A DNA stretch of 64,000 nucleotides from Toxonevra muliebris (taxonomy: Eukaryota > Arthropoda > Insecta > Diptera > Pallopteridae), in contig OY829327.1 in assembly GCA_963691655.1 (NCBI GenBank), positions 66,166,079-66,230,078 on the forward strand, given 5' to 3'. Position numbers and translations under genes: made by a program. Shown one piece after another: positions 24,879 to 36,400 of the stretch; position 1 is the first letter of the stretch; each line of letters starts with the position of its first letter. The notes below the pieces were generated by a model. That model searched no databases and was not told the DNA's origin. It saw only the letters and a program-made list of their open reading frames with translations.

Positions 24879-27348
24879 ACATTGAATCGAGAAAACGAAT
24901 TATTTATGCAAAAAAAAAAAACAGAACCAGAAACATAAATTCTGGGTAACTTTTTGTTGGAAAAGATAATTCTACAATAAAATTAATACCTCAAGGTATC
25001 AAGACGGACCAATATTATTTGGTGCTCCTCTCATTTTTCACTTTTGAAAGTACGAGTACCAGTATTGTATTAGGTCATTCGATTTGATGGCAGTATCGGA
25101 CTAGAGTAAATGCGACTTCAGCCAAATTTCAAACTTCGCCCAGCATTAATATTGGCCTAGTAAGTGAGGTGACCTACGTTTGGTTTTAAAACTAGACAAA
25201 TACTAGGATGGTTGCTTATTTGTGTTGTAATATAAATGTAAATGAACTAAATATGAACTAACTGAAGCGCATATCGAAAAAATTCAATGGCACTTTTTAG
25301 AATTATCCTGAATTCCACAGGAACCAAACAACTTTTGGTAGGAGTTGCGAATTTAAAAATTTTAATAGAACAACCCTGCGGGGAGAAATAAGCAGGATGA
25401 AAGTGGTTTCAGTCGATAGAAATCCAGCCGAACTCCTGTTCCATAGTACTAATGAACAAAAAAACTCCTTGATAAGTTTCTATTTATTTTTTATTACTTA
25501 CTATAATGAAAAATAAATATACAACAAATTTGCACTCAACAAAAAAAAATAAAAATGAGAAAACTACAGGAAGCTATAAAAAGAAATTTGCACATGCGCA
25601 ATCAATGACAGTCATGACAGCTGTTGATTGATGAATCTATGCAATTGAAAATATTTTTAAACTACTATGCGAATGCGCATTTGTGTGTGTGTGTGTTGAA
25701 AGAGGAAATTCGCCTCTTGGCTTTTGAAATTATATTGATTTTTGAAAGAAAACAACAAACAATAGCAAACAAAGACGCATGCATCTTCTTGTGTATTGCC
25801 CGCCCATCCGTCCGTTCGTCAATCTATTCATTCAGTCAGTCTGTTTGGTTGTTTTGTTTGTTTGTTTGCTGACGACATGACACGCGACGGTGCATCCATC
25901 AGTAAGGATGCTGGAAACTCTTTCGCGCACACTCACAGGATAGACACAAGATTAATGATGCACACTGGTAACAGAAATATCAGATTTATGGTCCAATGTA
26001 TGCAATAAAGACGTCTGATGATAATTAATGACGCATTTGTTAACTTTTTGTAGCTTACTGTATTTCAAGGAGGCAAAAGTGTCAATGTGCTTCTGAAGTA
26101 TCATATGAATTTATAGCAAAAATTAAGCATTTTTTAAAATCAATGAAATTATTTATTTATTATGCCTAAAAACTTGGTCACTGAACTATATATGCACGTA
26201 TGGTATGTTAGCAGCCGGAAGGCAGTGCAATGGTAAGAAGTGACAGAAAATAGCGAATACTAAAAGGTTCATAGAAAGCTCAAAACAAAGACAAGTAGCC
26301 GAATACAATTGAAAATCCATAAAAAAAATAAATCACACTTTGTAAGTCAAACAGTCGAAAAAATTAATTTTTCTGTATAAATTTTTCCAAAAACTTTTCT
26401 TTAGACAAGAGTAATAATAACCATCCATACATACATACATACGTACATATAATTGATGCACTCTCCTTCTTCCCCACACCCTTTTTCTCAAGTATATCAT
26501 TAAATTTTTGCGCTGATGACACATAATCATTTCATTAGAAAGATCTGCTCAAGCCAGCATTGGAATCAAAACAACAATAACGAAAAAAAACAGCAACAAC
26601 TTCAGTTAAAAAACAAGATTATTTTTGTTGTTATTACACTGTAGTCAAATTAAATACTAACTAAGAAAATGAACAAAAAACAAAGACTCAACAATACGTA
26701 CGACGAAATGCGGCAACGGCAACTTGTGCGCTGTTAAATTGACTAAGCTATAACAACAACAAAAATGATCATGGAGGCGCTTTTTTTACATGCATATACA
26801 TATACTACTTATGTATATATTTTTTGCTATAGAGTGCTACAGCTCTATAGTAAGTAGCAAACAACAATAGCAAAATAACAGAAAATGCATTTGTAATACC
26901 AAAAAAAAAAAACAAAATAGTGATCAACAGTGAATAACAACAGCAGCAGTGAAATGTTAGCAGCACGACAGCGTATCAAAATTTATTGCAATGACAATTT
27001 AAATGAAATCTATGAGTACATTTAAGATTGTTTGTTGTTTGTTCAAATTGCTGTTGTTGTTGTTAACTTTTTTCGTCTACGTCTTCCTTTTATTCGAACA
27101 GAGAAACTGTTTTTTGTCAATATTAACATACGTAAGTGTCAGCTGCATTTGCTACTGTATAACCACAACAACAACAACTACTACTAAACAGATATGCAGA
27201 CACACACAAAGATGGACAGACGTAACTGCATCGTCACTACCAATCGTTATCTCATGTGATTGGTTTATATGAATGCATGAGAAGGATATGAATACGTTTT
27301 TACTTGGATCGCTGGATAGAAGTGGATATATATATGTACAAGGTATAT
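24879..27348. other. AT-rich non-coding stretch with microsatellites
   Basis: It contains (GT)n near 25683, TTGTTTGTTTG near 25855, CATACATACATAC near 26430 and CAACAACAACAAC near 27167. A small perfect hairpin (CTATAGAG, 8-base loop, CTCTATAG) lies at 26827-26850. The open frames here are read through these repeats. Confidence 0.5.
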
Positions 27349-27373
27349 CAGTGGCGGATACAGGAAACATTTT

Positions 27374-27393
27374 GGGGGGGGGGGGGGGTGGGG
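27374..27393 (+). repeat. Poly(G) tract
   Basis: Fifteen consecutive G, one T, then five more G, at the inner border of the left terminal repeat of the hAT-type element. Such a tract is unusual in this AT-rich window and could form a G-quadruplex on this strand. The length is also prone to sequencing error. Confidence 0.85.
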
Positions 27394-27782
27394 GAAATAA
27401 AAAATAAAATATTCTCCATATGAACCCCAAAACGCGGGCTGGAGCGTTTTTTCCCCGTTCGTGTATGGTTTTTTTTTTTGCTTATATCATAAACTTTATT
27501 TCGATGACTAACAATTTCACAGGTATGGCCATGTGAAAACTTACTGGTACGTTACGCATTTTGGGGAAACCCAGTTCTTGTAGCAAAGCATTTCATAATT
27601 TCTATGATCTATTTCCAAGGTAAAGGATCATGGAAAATATAACAATAGGATACATTTATTTAGTTTTCGGTTTTAGATTGGTTTATAATGGGTCGAGTAT
27701 TAGTAGAATTTTAAAAATAATTTAAGGTGGCTGATTTCTACCCTGTATTAAAATTTTCTCTTTCCCATCTGGGATTTTCTTT

Positions 27783-28018
27783 ATATCGACCCGAAACCTA
27801 TAATTTTTTTTTTTGTTTGGTGGAGTCAATTCTCTACCTGAGAATAGAACCCTTTGAACTGGTACTTGAGTCACGTATATAAGAACTAAATCAACGAAAT
27901 GATCCATTTTATTAGAACACATTTGGACATTTTTTAAGAATTTAACCCCATCTGGGAATCGAACCTGAGGCAGATGGAATTCCAGTCAAGTACTCATCCA
28001 CGAAGTAACCATTGTTGA
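27783..28018 (-). repeat. tRNA-derived SINE, second family, minus strand
   Basis: Read on the minus strand, an A-box-like TGGATGAGTAC is followed about 30 bases later by a clear B box (GGTTCGATTCC, plus-strand 27955-27967). Downstream comes a body of about 140 bp and an A-rich tail near 27805. The 3' body does not resemble that of the 29.6-kb SINE. It interrupts the reverse-transcriptase relic, whose frame runs into the SINE head. The exact borders are uncertain, and a tRNA-like look by chance cannot be excluded. Confidence 0.5.
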
Positions 28019-28450
28019 ACGTCGTCGAGCTGTTTCTGAACTAGATTAGCAGCTTCTGTAGGAGATTAATTTGACGCTAAAATGGCAGTATTGTCTGGAT
28101 AAGTAGCCATAGTAACACCATCAGTTTCAGGCAAGTCGCAGGTAAAAATCGAATAAAGAGCAGGACCCAGAACACTGCCCTGTGGTACTCCTGCTTTCAC
28201 TTGACATTTGGCTGATGTTTCGTTATTTACTTTGACATAGAATGATAGGACTTTAAGACTAAATAAAATGGAGCTGGAAGTAAATTTTTTACTTAATTTG
28301 TATAACAGTCCTTGATGCCAAACTTTTTCGAACGCTTCTTGAATGCCCAAAAATATGGCAGAGCAAATTTTTTTGCGTTCCATAAAGTCAGTGACAATAT
28401 TGATGATATTGCTCAGGAGTACCGTGCTTATGACGATTGGTGATTCGGAA
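28010..28450 (-). pseudogene. Reverse transcriptase fragment, jockey-clade LINE, broken
   Basis: The minus-strand frame at 28066-28383 carries classical jockey-type RT landmarks. Near its start is a FLGIQEAFEKVWH segment, where FLD-x-x-x-AFDKVWH is usual. In the middle is AGVPQGSVLGPALY, and near the end YPDNTAIL stands where FADDTAIL is expected, so the catalytic aspartates are lost. A few bases downstream a stop (TAA) interrupts a still recognisable continuation ending in QLDDVQ. Upstream, in another frame, a TPEQYH segment matches the region before motif A, so there is a frameshift near 28385. It lies inside the hAT-type element and cannot be functional. Confidence 0.85.
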
Positions 28451-28961
28451 CTATATTCTTATTTTCTTATAGGTCTATATGAGGGCACTGAGTTTTCAGG
28501 TTTATTTGGTTTAGGTATCATTATTATTTCAGCACATTTCCATTAAGAAGGAAAGTGGTTTAATGAGCAAGATTATTCCTTATTCTTATAATTGAAAGTA
28601 AATCATAATAACTAATTATGTTCACCTTTTTGGCTGTTTAAGTTATTAAATTTTTAAGTGTTTGAAAATCTTTTGTGAGGGGAAATAAACCACCGAAATT
28701 TCTCCCTGTTCCCCCCTTGTATCCGCCCCTGGTTATATGCACGTGTCTAGGGGCCTACTAACACTGAAGACATCGCGAATCGAGGGATTAAAGTGCAATT
28801 GATTTATCGTGACGACAATGATGTTTTCTTTTCTTTTTTAATTTAGTTTGATTCTTTGAGGCATACTAAGGAAAATTCGCCTGCCGAATTGCAATGCAAT
28901 TGAGAGAAAGGTTCAAACATTGATTTGACAGGAATACACAGAAAACATATTCGACATTTAA

Positions 28962-30172
28962 CCCTCATCGGTCCCCTGTATCCAATAAGATACAATTTCA
29001 ATATATTCAATCAAATATCTTCTATAGTTATTATACGATTCAAATAAAAAGAGGGCTCATGTAGTTAATTTTGAGGAGGAATATAACGCTATATAAAACA
29101 AGTAGTTGTAATATATGTGCGACACTGTACAAAAAAGTTACAAATCGGTCCCTGTGTATCCAATATGATACATATATGCATATATTATGAAAATCGTGAA
29201 GAAAGTAGTTTTTCATTAGCATCCGATGATGAAGATTTATATTTCTTTCCTTTATTATATGCAATACATATAGAAATATGCGGTGCTTGAAATGGTTTGC
29301 TGGAATTGTCTTCTTTATACATTTGTAGGTCCAAGAATGAACGCCTACTCTAACATCGACACCTGTGCTTCTTTCTGCATTCTTATTGCAACGCAGTTAT
29401 GGGACGATGAGAATGGTACAATGTCTCTCAAAAAATTCAATAATTGAAAGTCATTCTAAAATGCCTACATCATCGCGCGATCGAAAAATTATTGAAAATA
29501 TAAGGCTGGATTCGAATCTTAATCTACAGCATTTGGAACCAAGACGAAAAACAGGTCGTTGTTTCATAAGTACATGACGACCTAGATAGTGTAGTGGTAG
29601 TGCACTAGACTTTCACCCGGAAGGTTAGGGTTAGATTCCCGTCTTGATCTGTTGGTTAATTCCTTTAATAACCTTCTTATATTCTCTATCGATATGAAGT
29701 GTATGAGAATTATAAGAAAGTGTACAAGTTCACATCTTGGTAAGAAAAGGCAAGGCAAAACCACCAATGTGATAAAAAATTGCCACACCGACGTTCGGAA
29801 TCGGCGTTAAACTGTAGGTCAAACTATGCGGCATCACAATCGGCCGTTCAGGCCTAAGCGTGTCTCTAGATAGCCATCCCAACCCACCTATATATACATA
29901 TAAAAACTATCTAAATATACAGTCAGATCGCGGCATCCACATAATCAAAATAATATGCTAAAACACTTCACTATTCTTTTTTCATTTATTTTCATTACAA
30001 TTTGTCATTAAAACAACATTAAAAATGTGAATTGATCTTGAATAATAAACATAATAACTATGCAAATAGTTCCACACATTATATGTGTTGATGTAATCCA
30101 TTTTCTATGAATTGTATCATATATGATACACTAGGGACCAATTAAGGTAATTTTTTGAGGGACCGATGAGGG
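28962..30172. mobile_element. piggyBac-like element with TTAA duplication, 1.21 kb
   Basis: TTAA occurs at 28958-28961 and 30173-30176. Between them the ends are CCCTCATCGGTCC and GGACCGATGAGGG, a perfect 13-bp inverted repeat. TTAA duplication plus CCC ends is the hallmark of piggyBac elements. Subterminally, GTATC...GATAC palindromes lie at 28978, 29156 and 30113 (GTATCATATATGATAC), two of them next to GGTCCCTG or its complement. The middle holds a SINE (29575-29888). Without it the element is about 0.9 kb, too short for an intact transposase, so it is non-autonomous. The frames at 29040 and 29365 are not recognised as transposase. Confidence 0.8.
29575..29888 (+). repeat. tRNA-Glu-type SINE, most complete copy
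   Basis: The head GACGACCTAGATAGTGTAGT is followed by GGTAGTGC (A box), then TTTCACCCGGAAGG, where TTC would be the anticodon as in tRNA-Glu(TTC), and a B box (GGTTAGATTCCC, 29632-29640 region). After the tRNA-like part (about 75 bp) comes a body with AATGGTAA-type text, CGGAATCGGCGTTAAACTG near 29798, and a CTCTAGATAGCCATCCCAACC end. Copies lie at 1, 41044 and 51004. It is inserted in the piggyBac-like element, so it is younger than that element. Confidence 0.85.
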
Positions 30173-30176
30173 TTAA

Positions 30177-33100
30177 AATAGTGACGGTTTCTATTTTTTT
30201 TAAATAAATTTAATTTAATATTCTTACAGTAGAATTCGAGTTCTGGCATACGTGAGAACAAAGTGTGCTCTTAACAGTAAGGAAGAATGCTTGCTTGGAG
30301 TGATTTTAAAAGGAATGAAACGACGATTGGAATGCATATCGATGATGTTCTTAAAGCTTCAACTTCTAATTAGTTACGAGTATGTTTACGCAGCGGTTTG
30401 TTTTCTAAATTAAATATTAAGGGCAGTTATAAATCCATAGGTATAAAATTTTTATTTTAACCGCATACTTAAATACATTGTTATTTTGAAAGGTTTTTTT
30501 TTGCTTGTTTCTTTGTGTTGCAACACCTTGAAATAGGTGAATAACCCGGTTTATTAATACACAAACTTAACCACTACTCAATCACTCCAGTTTAGTGTTC
30601 ATTTGTTTATTATTTTTACCTTGAATGCACTTTTACAAGAAACAAGTTTGATAAGTTAAGCTAAACCATTGATAAGATTTGAATTTTATAAAAAAAAAAT
30701 TTGTTTTTTTTGTGCAATTGCTACCGAAAATCAATAGAAACTGGAAATAGAAAATAACAATTTTTGTACACGACATCATCTAAAAAATGTCGTAGAAAGG
30801 ACTTCGTCAATACACAGTTCAGATTCGGCATAAAACTGTGGGTTTGATTTAAGTAAATACATATTTATATTTGTATTTATGAAGTACAATTGAATTCACT
30901 TGAAAATCGCGTTAAATTCTAATTAATAAATTTTTTATAATAATAAATTTTTTATAATTTTTCAATGCCAGAAACTCCACGTACTATTCAATTAAATACT
31001 GTAGCTGTATTCACGATCTGGTGCAAATGGGCTTGCATAATATTTCTGCTATCACAACAACAAATATATGTATTATATAATAAAAATTAACATTTGCAAC
31101 GGTGAATAACCATTTGCACCACTATTTTTTGGAAAAAATATGTTTAGTTATTACTAAGTGTAAATTTTCTTTATCAAGTATGTTTATAAAAGCCAAGAGA
31201 ATATAAAAAACAAAAAATTGGAGAAATCGGATTATACAATGCTTGCCTACAGCTCCATAGCTATTTTTTTAACCTTAAATAAATCAATATAGAAGCATAA
31301 AATTTGGTGTCATGATTGTGGAAAACCTAAGTAACCATAATTTGAAAACAAAAGGTTTCTATCAAGCCTCATTAAAATTCGGGCGTCTAAGGGTTAAATA
31401 TACACAGGGATTACCATCACTTTGCAAAGTTTGTTGTATTTTATTAGTTTTGGAAAAATCGAGTTCGAGTCCAAAATTTTCACGAATAACTGGTATTCGG
31501 ACTACATATGAACTGAAAGTTCCTTGTTAAGACCACCCGAATTCTTCAAAGTGGCTTCAAAATGGCTGATAAATAGGGATTGAATGCTAGGGTTGTTGCA
31601 TTACGAGCAGAATATCATGTGAGATACACGGTTAAAAAGAGGTTTGTGTTCGTTTTGCCGAATATTTCCTTCAAGAATTGAAAACGGAAGGTCTAGCACC
31701 GCTGATAAAATCGTAAAATGTAATGAAGTTTGGTTCTATAAAAACAAGCCGGAAACCAAACAGCAGCCCATGGTATGGAGCCCAAATTCAAATGGCATCA
31801 TTGGGGATGTTGTCGAAAGAGTGTTTACTAATTTATGTTGCTGTTGTTGTTGTTGAACATGTTCAGTTTGTTTTTATGAATAATAGTGGCTATGCACACT
31901 CGCCCTATCACACACATAAATGTTACTTATTACATTATTAAATTATTTATTTATTTATTGTTGGTAAATTTATGATTGCTTTGACGAGCAACCACTATGT
32001 TATGAATATGTTGCTTACTATTTAGCAAAATTTGTATGTTCTTCTTTAGTAAAAATTTGACATTTCGTTTCTAGCTTTTGCGTATGGTGTAAATAATATT
32101 TAGAGTTGCCATGTGGTAGGAAATTATACAATACATACTACATTTACTAGGGGATAAGCACCCCTATGAAAATCTTATAATATTTGATGCTCATGAATAA
32201 AAATAAAAACATCGATGGAAAAACTGACAACCCCGTTTGGAAATATTTTAATCCGCTATTGTATAGATTCATGCGGTGACGGATCTAGAAATCTTTAATG
32301 AGGAATGCCTCAGATTCGTAAAAATCCCTACTTTAATTTTTTACATTAATTTACACTTGATTTACAATTGATGTTAATTTGGGAAATATTTTTTAAATAA
32401 AAGGGGGCATCGAAATTTCGTTTGTGAAGAAGAAAAATGGCAAAATTGTTTGCCATATGCAGACCGGACAGTATCAAGAAGATACCTCATTATACTTCAG
32501 GCCCTTGTTTTTGTTTATTTTTGAAATGTGGCAAAGCTATGACTATATTTTACCTAGATTTATTTATACGAAAATTTTAAATTTTTTATTATCGCGTCAA
32601 CTTGCCAACCCTGTTTATATAGCTAAACCACAAAGCAATAAAATTCTTTTTTGACAGTATAAACGTTTTATGCCATTGCTAAATGTATTGAAAACTGACA
32701 TGTTATGTTGCATGTTGCACTGACGGTATGAGTAATTGCAGTAAAAGGTGTTGTCGTTGTTGTTAGCGTTGTTGCTACATATACGAGTACTTTTAAATGA
32801 AGCAATTATGTGGGGATAATCAAAGGGATTAATCTGAGATTGGATATATTTTAAGAATATAACAAATGATTATAGTAAACGTTCAATACTTTAAGGACGC
32901 CTTTTTTGTTTTGTACTGTAAGTGAGCGTGGTTGGCCGGTTTTTATGGTTATGTCTCCATACTTCAGAAAAACAAGTGTGTACGATATGTTTTTCAATCC
33001 GCGTTATTACTTTATTTAATATTGTATATTAGTCGTGACTGTTCTCGGATATTGGGAATGACAAACAATCAACGAAGTGTGCCGAATATTGTTCTATGAA

Positions 33101-33384
33101 CGCTACTTTTGCAAATAATTACAATTTTTTCAAAGAGATATTGTTAAATACATATACATATAAATGAGGAGAAACCCACTTTTAGGGAATCACCCTCGTA
33201 GCTCTCCCCTGGAACTTACAATCATATTTCCGAACAGATATTTATGCCTACAACACATTAAACATTTTTATTTCTAAACGATTTCCTTACTTTCCTCGTA
33301 CCGACTTTTTTTTGAATTCTTTTACAAAATATATGCACATACATATGGGCTAAAACCATCACCATGTGTAATATGATGACTGCA
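30177..33384. other. AT-rich non-coding stretch with short relics
   Basis: A tandem pair AATAAATTTTTTATAAT lies near 30925-30960. A GCGGTGACGGATCTAGAAAT sequence near 32273 resembles a hAT-type terminus like the one at 27349. A CTGTTGTTGTTG run lies near 31840. A possible mariner fragment is listed separately. The remaining frames are short and without motifs. Confidence 0.45.
31717..31785 (+). pseudogene. Possible mariner-type transposase fragment
   Basis: One frame reads NEVWFYKNKPETKQQPMVWS. This resembles the mariner transposase stretch around the second catalytic region, where a D-E-T-W-V-Y...ETK-Q...W pattern is usual. The first aspartate would be N here. Only about 20 residues match, no terminal repeats were found around it, and the match is from memory. 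It may be chance. Confidence 0.3.
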
Positions 33385-33420
33385 ACACCAGATGGCGCTA
33401 TATCTGCTCTGTATAAATAG
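33385..33420 (+). promoter_or_regulatory. CTCF-like motif next to a TATA motif
   Basis: ACACCAGATGGCGC at 33385-33398 agrees with the CTCF core (CCAG/AGATGGCGC type) known in flies and vertebrates. Fourteen bases further on, GTATAAATAG contains a TATAAATAG promoter-type box (33412-33420). No open reading frame starts within range. A CTCF-like site or part of an old transposon with an internal promoter are both possible. Confidence 0.3.
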
Positions 33421-36400
33421 AGTTGCTATATGAGTAGTTCTTAGGTATGTATAATTATAAACGTTTTACTTTCTTGTTGTTTTTCATTTTATAAGAACAC
33501 ATCACAATCTTGGGGATTTTCCATACCTTTAGTAGTTGATATTTTTGCTTTGCTATTGTTGTTGTAGATCACAACAAAAAACTTTAACATCATTGGCTCG
33601 GCGTCAAGCTGTCTCTTGCCAATATTTTTACATTGCATATGGCATTTTGTTTTCCATTACTGCATTTATACATTCACACACACATATGCATGTGCATTAA
33701 AGTGCATCACGACAACAAGTTGTTGTTATATCCCTTAGAAATTAACTTTGATTTATTTTGTGATGATCCCCAAAATAATTTTCCTCTAGCGATTACCTAT
33801 CGCAAGTTAAATCGTTTTGAATAAACCTCTAAAAATCGACCTTTTTCCGTAGGCTAATTTTGAAGTTCTTGGATTCTGCATGCAATTTGTAATTTTAGCG
33901 AAATGTTTCATACGATTTTTATAAAAATTAAAATAATCCCCTAATTTAAGAAAATTTAAATTAAATTTAATTTACAAATTTTACAAAAATTTTCATGTAA
34001 AATACTATAATTTTTGAGTATCTAAATCATTTGGGCAAAAAAGACCCACATAATAAATTTCCCGTGGTTTTTATAAAACGATCCAAACGGGAGTCGCTAG
34101 AGCCAAAGTATTTCGGGAATGAACATAAAATAAACCGAAGCTAATTTTAAGGGAGGAACACAACACCAAATATTTCTTTGGTATAGGGCGGATGCACATT
34201 AATGCTCATAATACTATTCCACTTGTATTCGTGAATGCATACATTCCTAATGGCAAAATTGAATGCACTTCCACTTTGCTTTGCATTTAATGCGCTTCTT
34301 TTAAAAACAGTTTGAGTTCATCATGTACGAGTGAACGAAATCAAATTTAATTTCGTACGAAAAAGAAATTAAGTTAAGTTTTCAGTAAAATTTCTCTAAT
34401 TTCTCAATGCGGAATTTTTTCTACCTTATGTGCTATATACTACTTCAAAGCACTTTAGTTAAAAAAAAATGATACGCTCAACGCATACACATCGGAATGG
34501 ATTTTGAAACGCATTTCTGCAACGCTGGGTTCATATACACACGTACTTGTGCATGTATGTGTTTATGTATAATTAAGTTAATAATAATTGCCATTGTACA
34601 ACTTTGTTGAAATATTTCAAAGAAATAAAATATTTTTCTTGGAAATTAATATATGCTGTTGTTTTATTGTTTTTTTTTCGATACAGTATTTGCTCTCTAA
34701 TTAGAATGGTTGATGCAAAGCACTAATCGGATTAACAAAAAATTTGGAGAACTTAACTAGTAGACCTAGAGCTTTATTTAGATTTTGAAGTAGCAATCAT
34801 AACGTATGAGATATTTGTCGGGAAGGGAGGGTTTTTATCTCTAACCCATTGGGCCAGCTCGTGGATAAATTAATAAATATTGTGAAAAGAGTTTTATATA
34901 TATTATTTAAAAATAAGTGGAATAAAAATAATAGCTAATTTTGTACCAGACAAGAAAACAATAATAAAAGTATGGATTTATATTAAAGTTTTAAATTATC
35001 TTTCTGAATCTTTCACCAAAAAAAGAGAAAGGTTTAAAAACTGAAATTGCTCAATCCGAAAACTACTAGTGTGGAAAAGTTATATTTGGTAGTTAGTAAT
35101 ATTCACTAAAGTCAATTTATGTTTGGCGTTTCACAAAAACAAAAAAATTTTGAAAAAAATTTTTCGTTCCTTTAGATTTTTTTTTATTCGTGACTAACGA
35201 TTAAAATGTATAAGATTCTTCTCATCAGTAAATGATAAAGAGGGAGGGGGAGCGGCTTGGGATTCACCTCAATACCCCGCCATGTATCCGCTAGTGGTTA
35301 AAGGTATATTCTATTAAATATCAATTCCCAAACATTTTTCAAGTGCTTTGTGGAACTTCAAGTCTTAAATTGATTTTAATGAAATTTTGGAATAATATTA
35401 CTGACTACGATTTGGGTAATTTTGTCCCGCTCTTATCTACATCATGTATGACTCGGTACATAGCCTGTTGGAATTGTTGAGCGCATACTGTATTAATGCA
35501 TGTTTAATTTATTTCCTACCAATCCCCTTGCCGCTTCTATCTTATAGTGGGGGGAAATGATTCGTCATTTTATTTTCCATTGAAATATTTCAATGAAAAA
35601 ATATTCCAATTCACATTTTGCAAATTACGGCTGGTATTTTCTTTACACTGAATTATATTTTAATTGCAACAACATGCAACAACATTTTTCACTTTAAATC
35701 GGAATTATCTAATTAAAACTGATTTCAAATGCATAGATATTCATTTATTTTGAAATTTTGTTCAGTGTTTTTGTTTTTTCAAAGTTAAAATTGGATTTAC
35801 TTAAAAATTTATATTCAAGGGAAACCTATGCCAAGATCAGAATGGATTACTGAGTAGAGACTTTAAATTAGAGCACAGTGCTCCGCTTTTGGCCAAAAAT
35901 TTGAAGAGTTAATGCGATAACCCGAAAAAGAAAACTGTATGCTAAGTTAAACTTCAATTAAAAGGAATTCAAAGTGTTGGTTGAAAACCCTTGATTAAAA
36001 ATCAATCCCTTTGTGGCGTTACTTGCAACACATGTACTGCCAGCCACTTCTGAACACTTTCAACAAAACGTGAATGCCGAATTTTACTCGCTTATGGCAT
36101 TCAAAAAGCAAAAAAATCAGATGGCAAAATGTAAGCTGCTTAAATCAATTGTAGACAACAAATGTTAATGCTACTTAAAATTGTGCTAACATTTAGTAAA
36201 TCCTTTGAGTAAATATGTTTTTGTTTTTTGCCTCTGACAACAACTACAAAGCAGGTGATTTTTCGTCGCTAATATTGAAAAAAAAAATATTTTGAAATTA
36301 TCATTAAGTCTGAATTGACATTTTATGTCAAAATATTCGCGTTAAAATTAATTGAAAAATACAAAATTAAAAATGTATGAATAACAATGCAAAAAATTAT

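Larger units (their letters stand above)
27349..28731. mobile_element. hAT-type non-autonomous element, 1.38 kb, with nested insertions
   Basis: The left end is CAGTGGCGGATACAGG and the right end is TTGTATCCGCCCCTGG, an inverted match broken by one base. Just inside the left end is a run of 15 G, mirrored by a C run inside the right end. The flanking octamers aggtatat and ggttatat agree at 6 of 8 bases, consistent with an aged 8-bp duplication (with a one-base uncertainty in the right border). CAGTGGCGGAT ends are typical of hAT-derived elements. The inside holds a LINE fragment and a SINE rather than a transposase. Confidence 0.65.
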
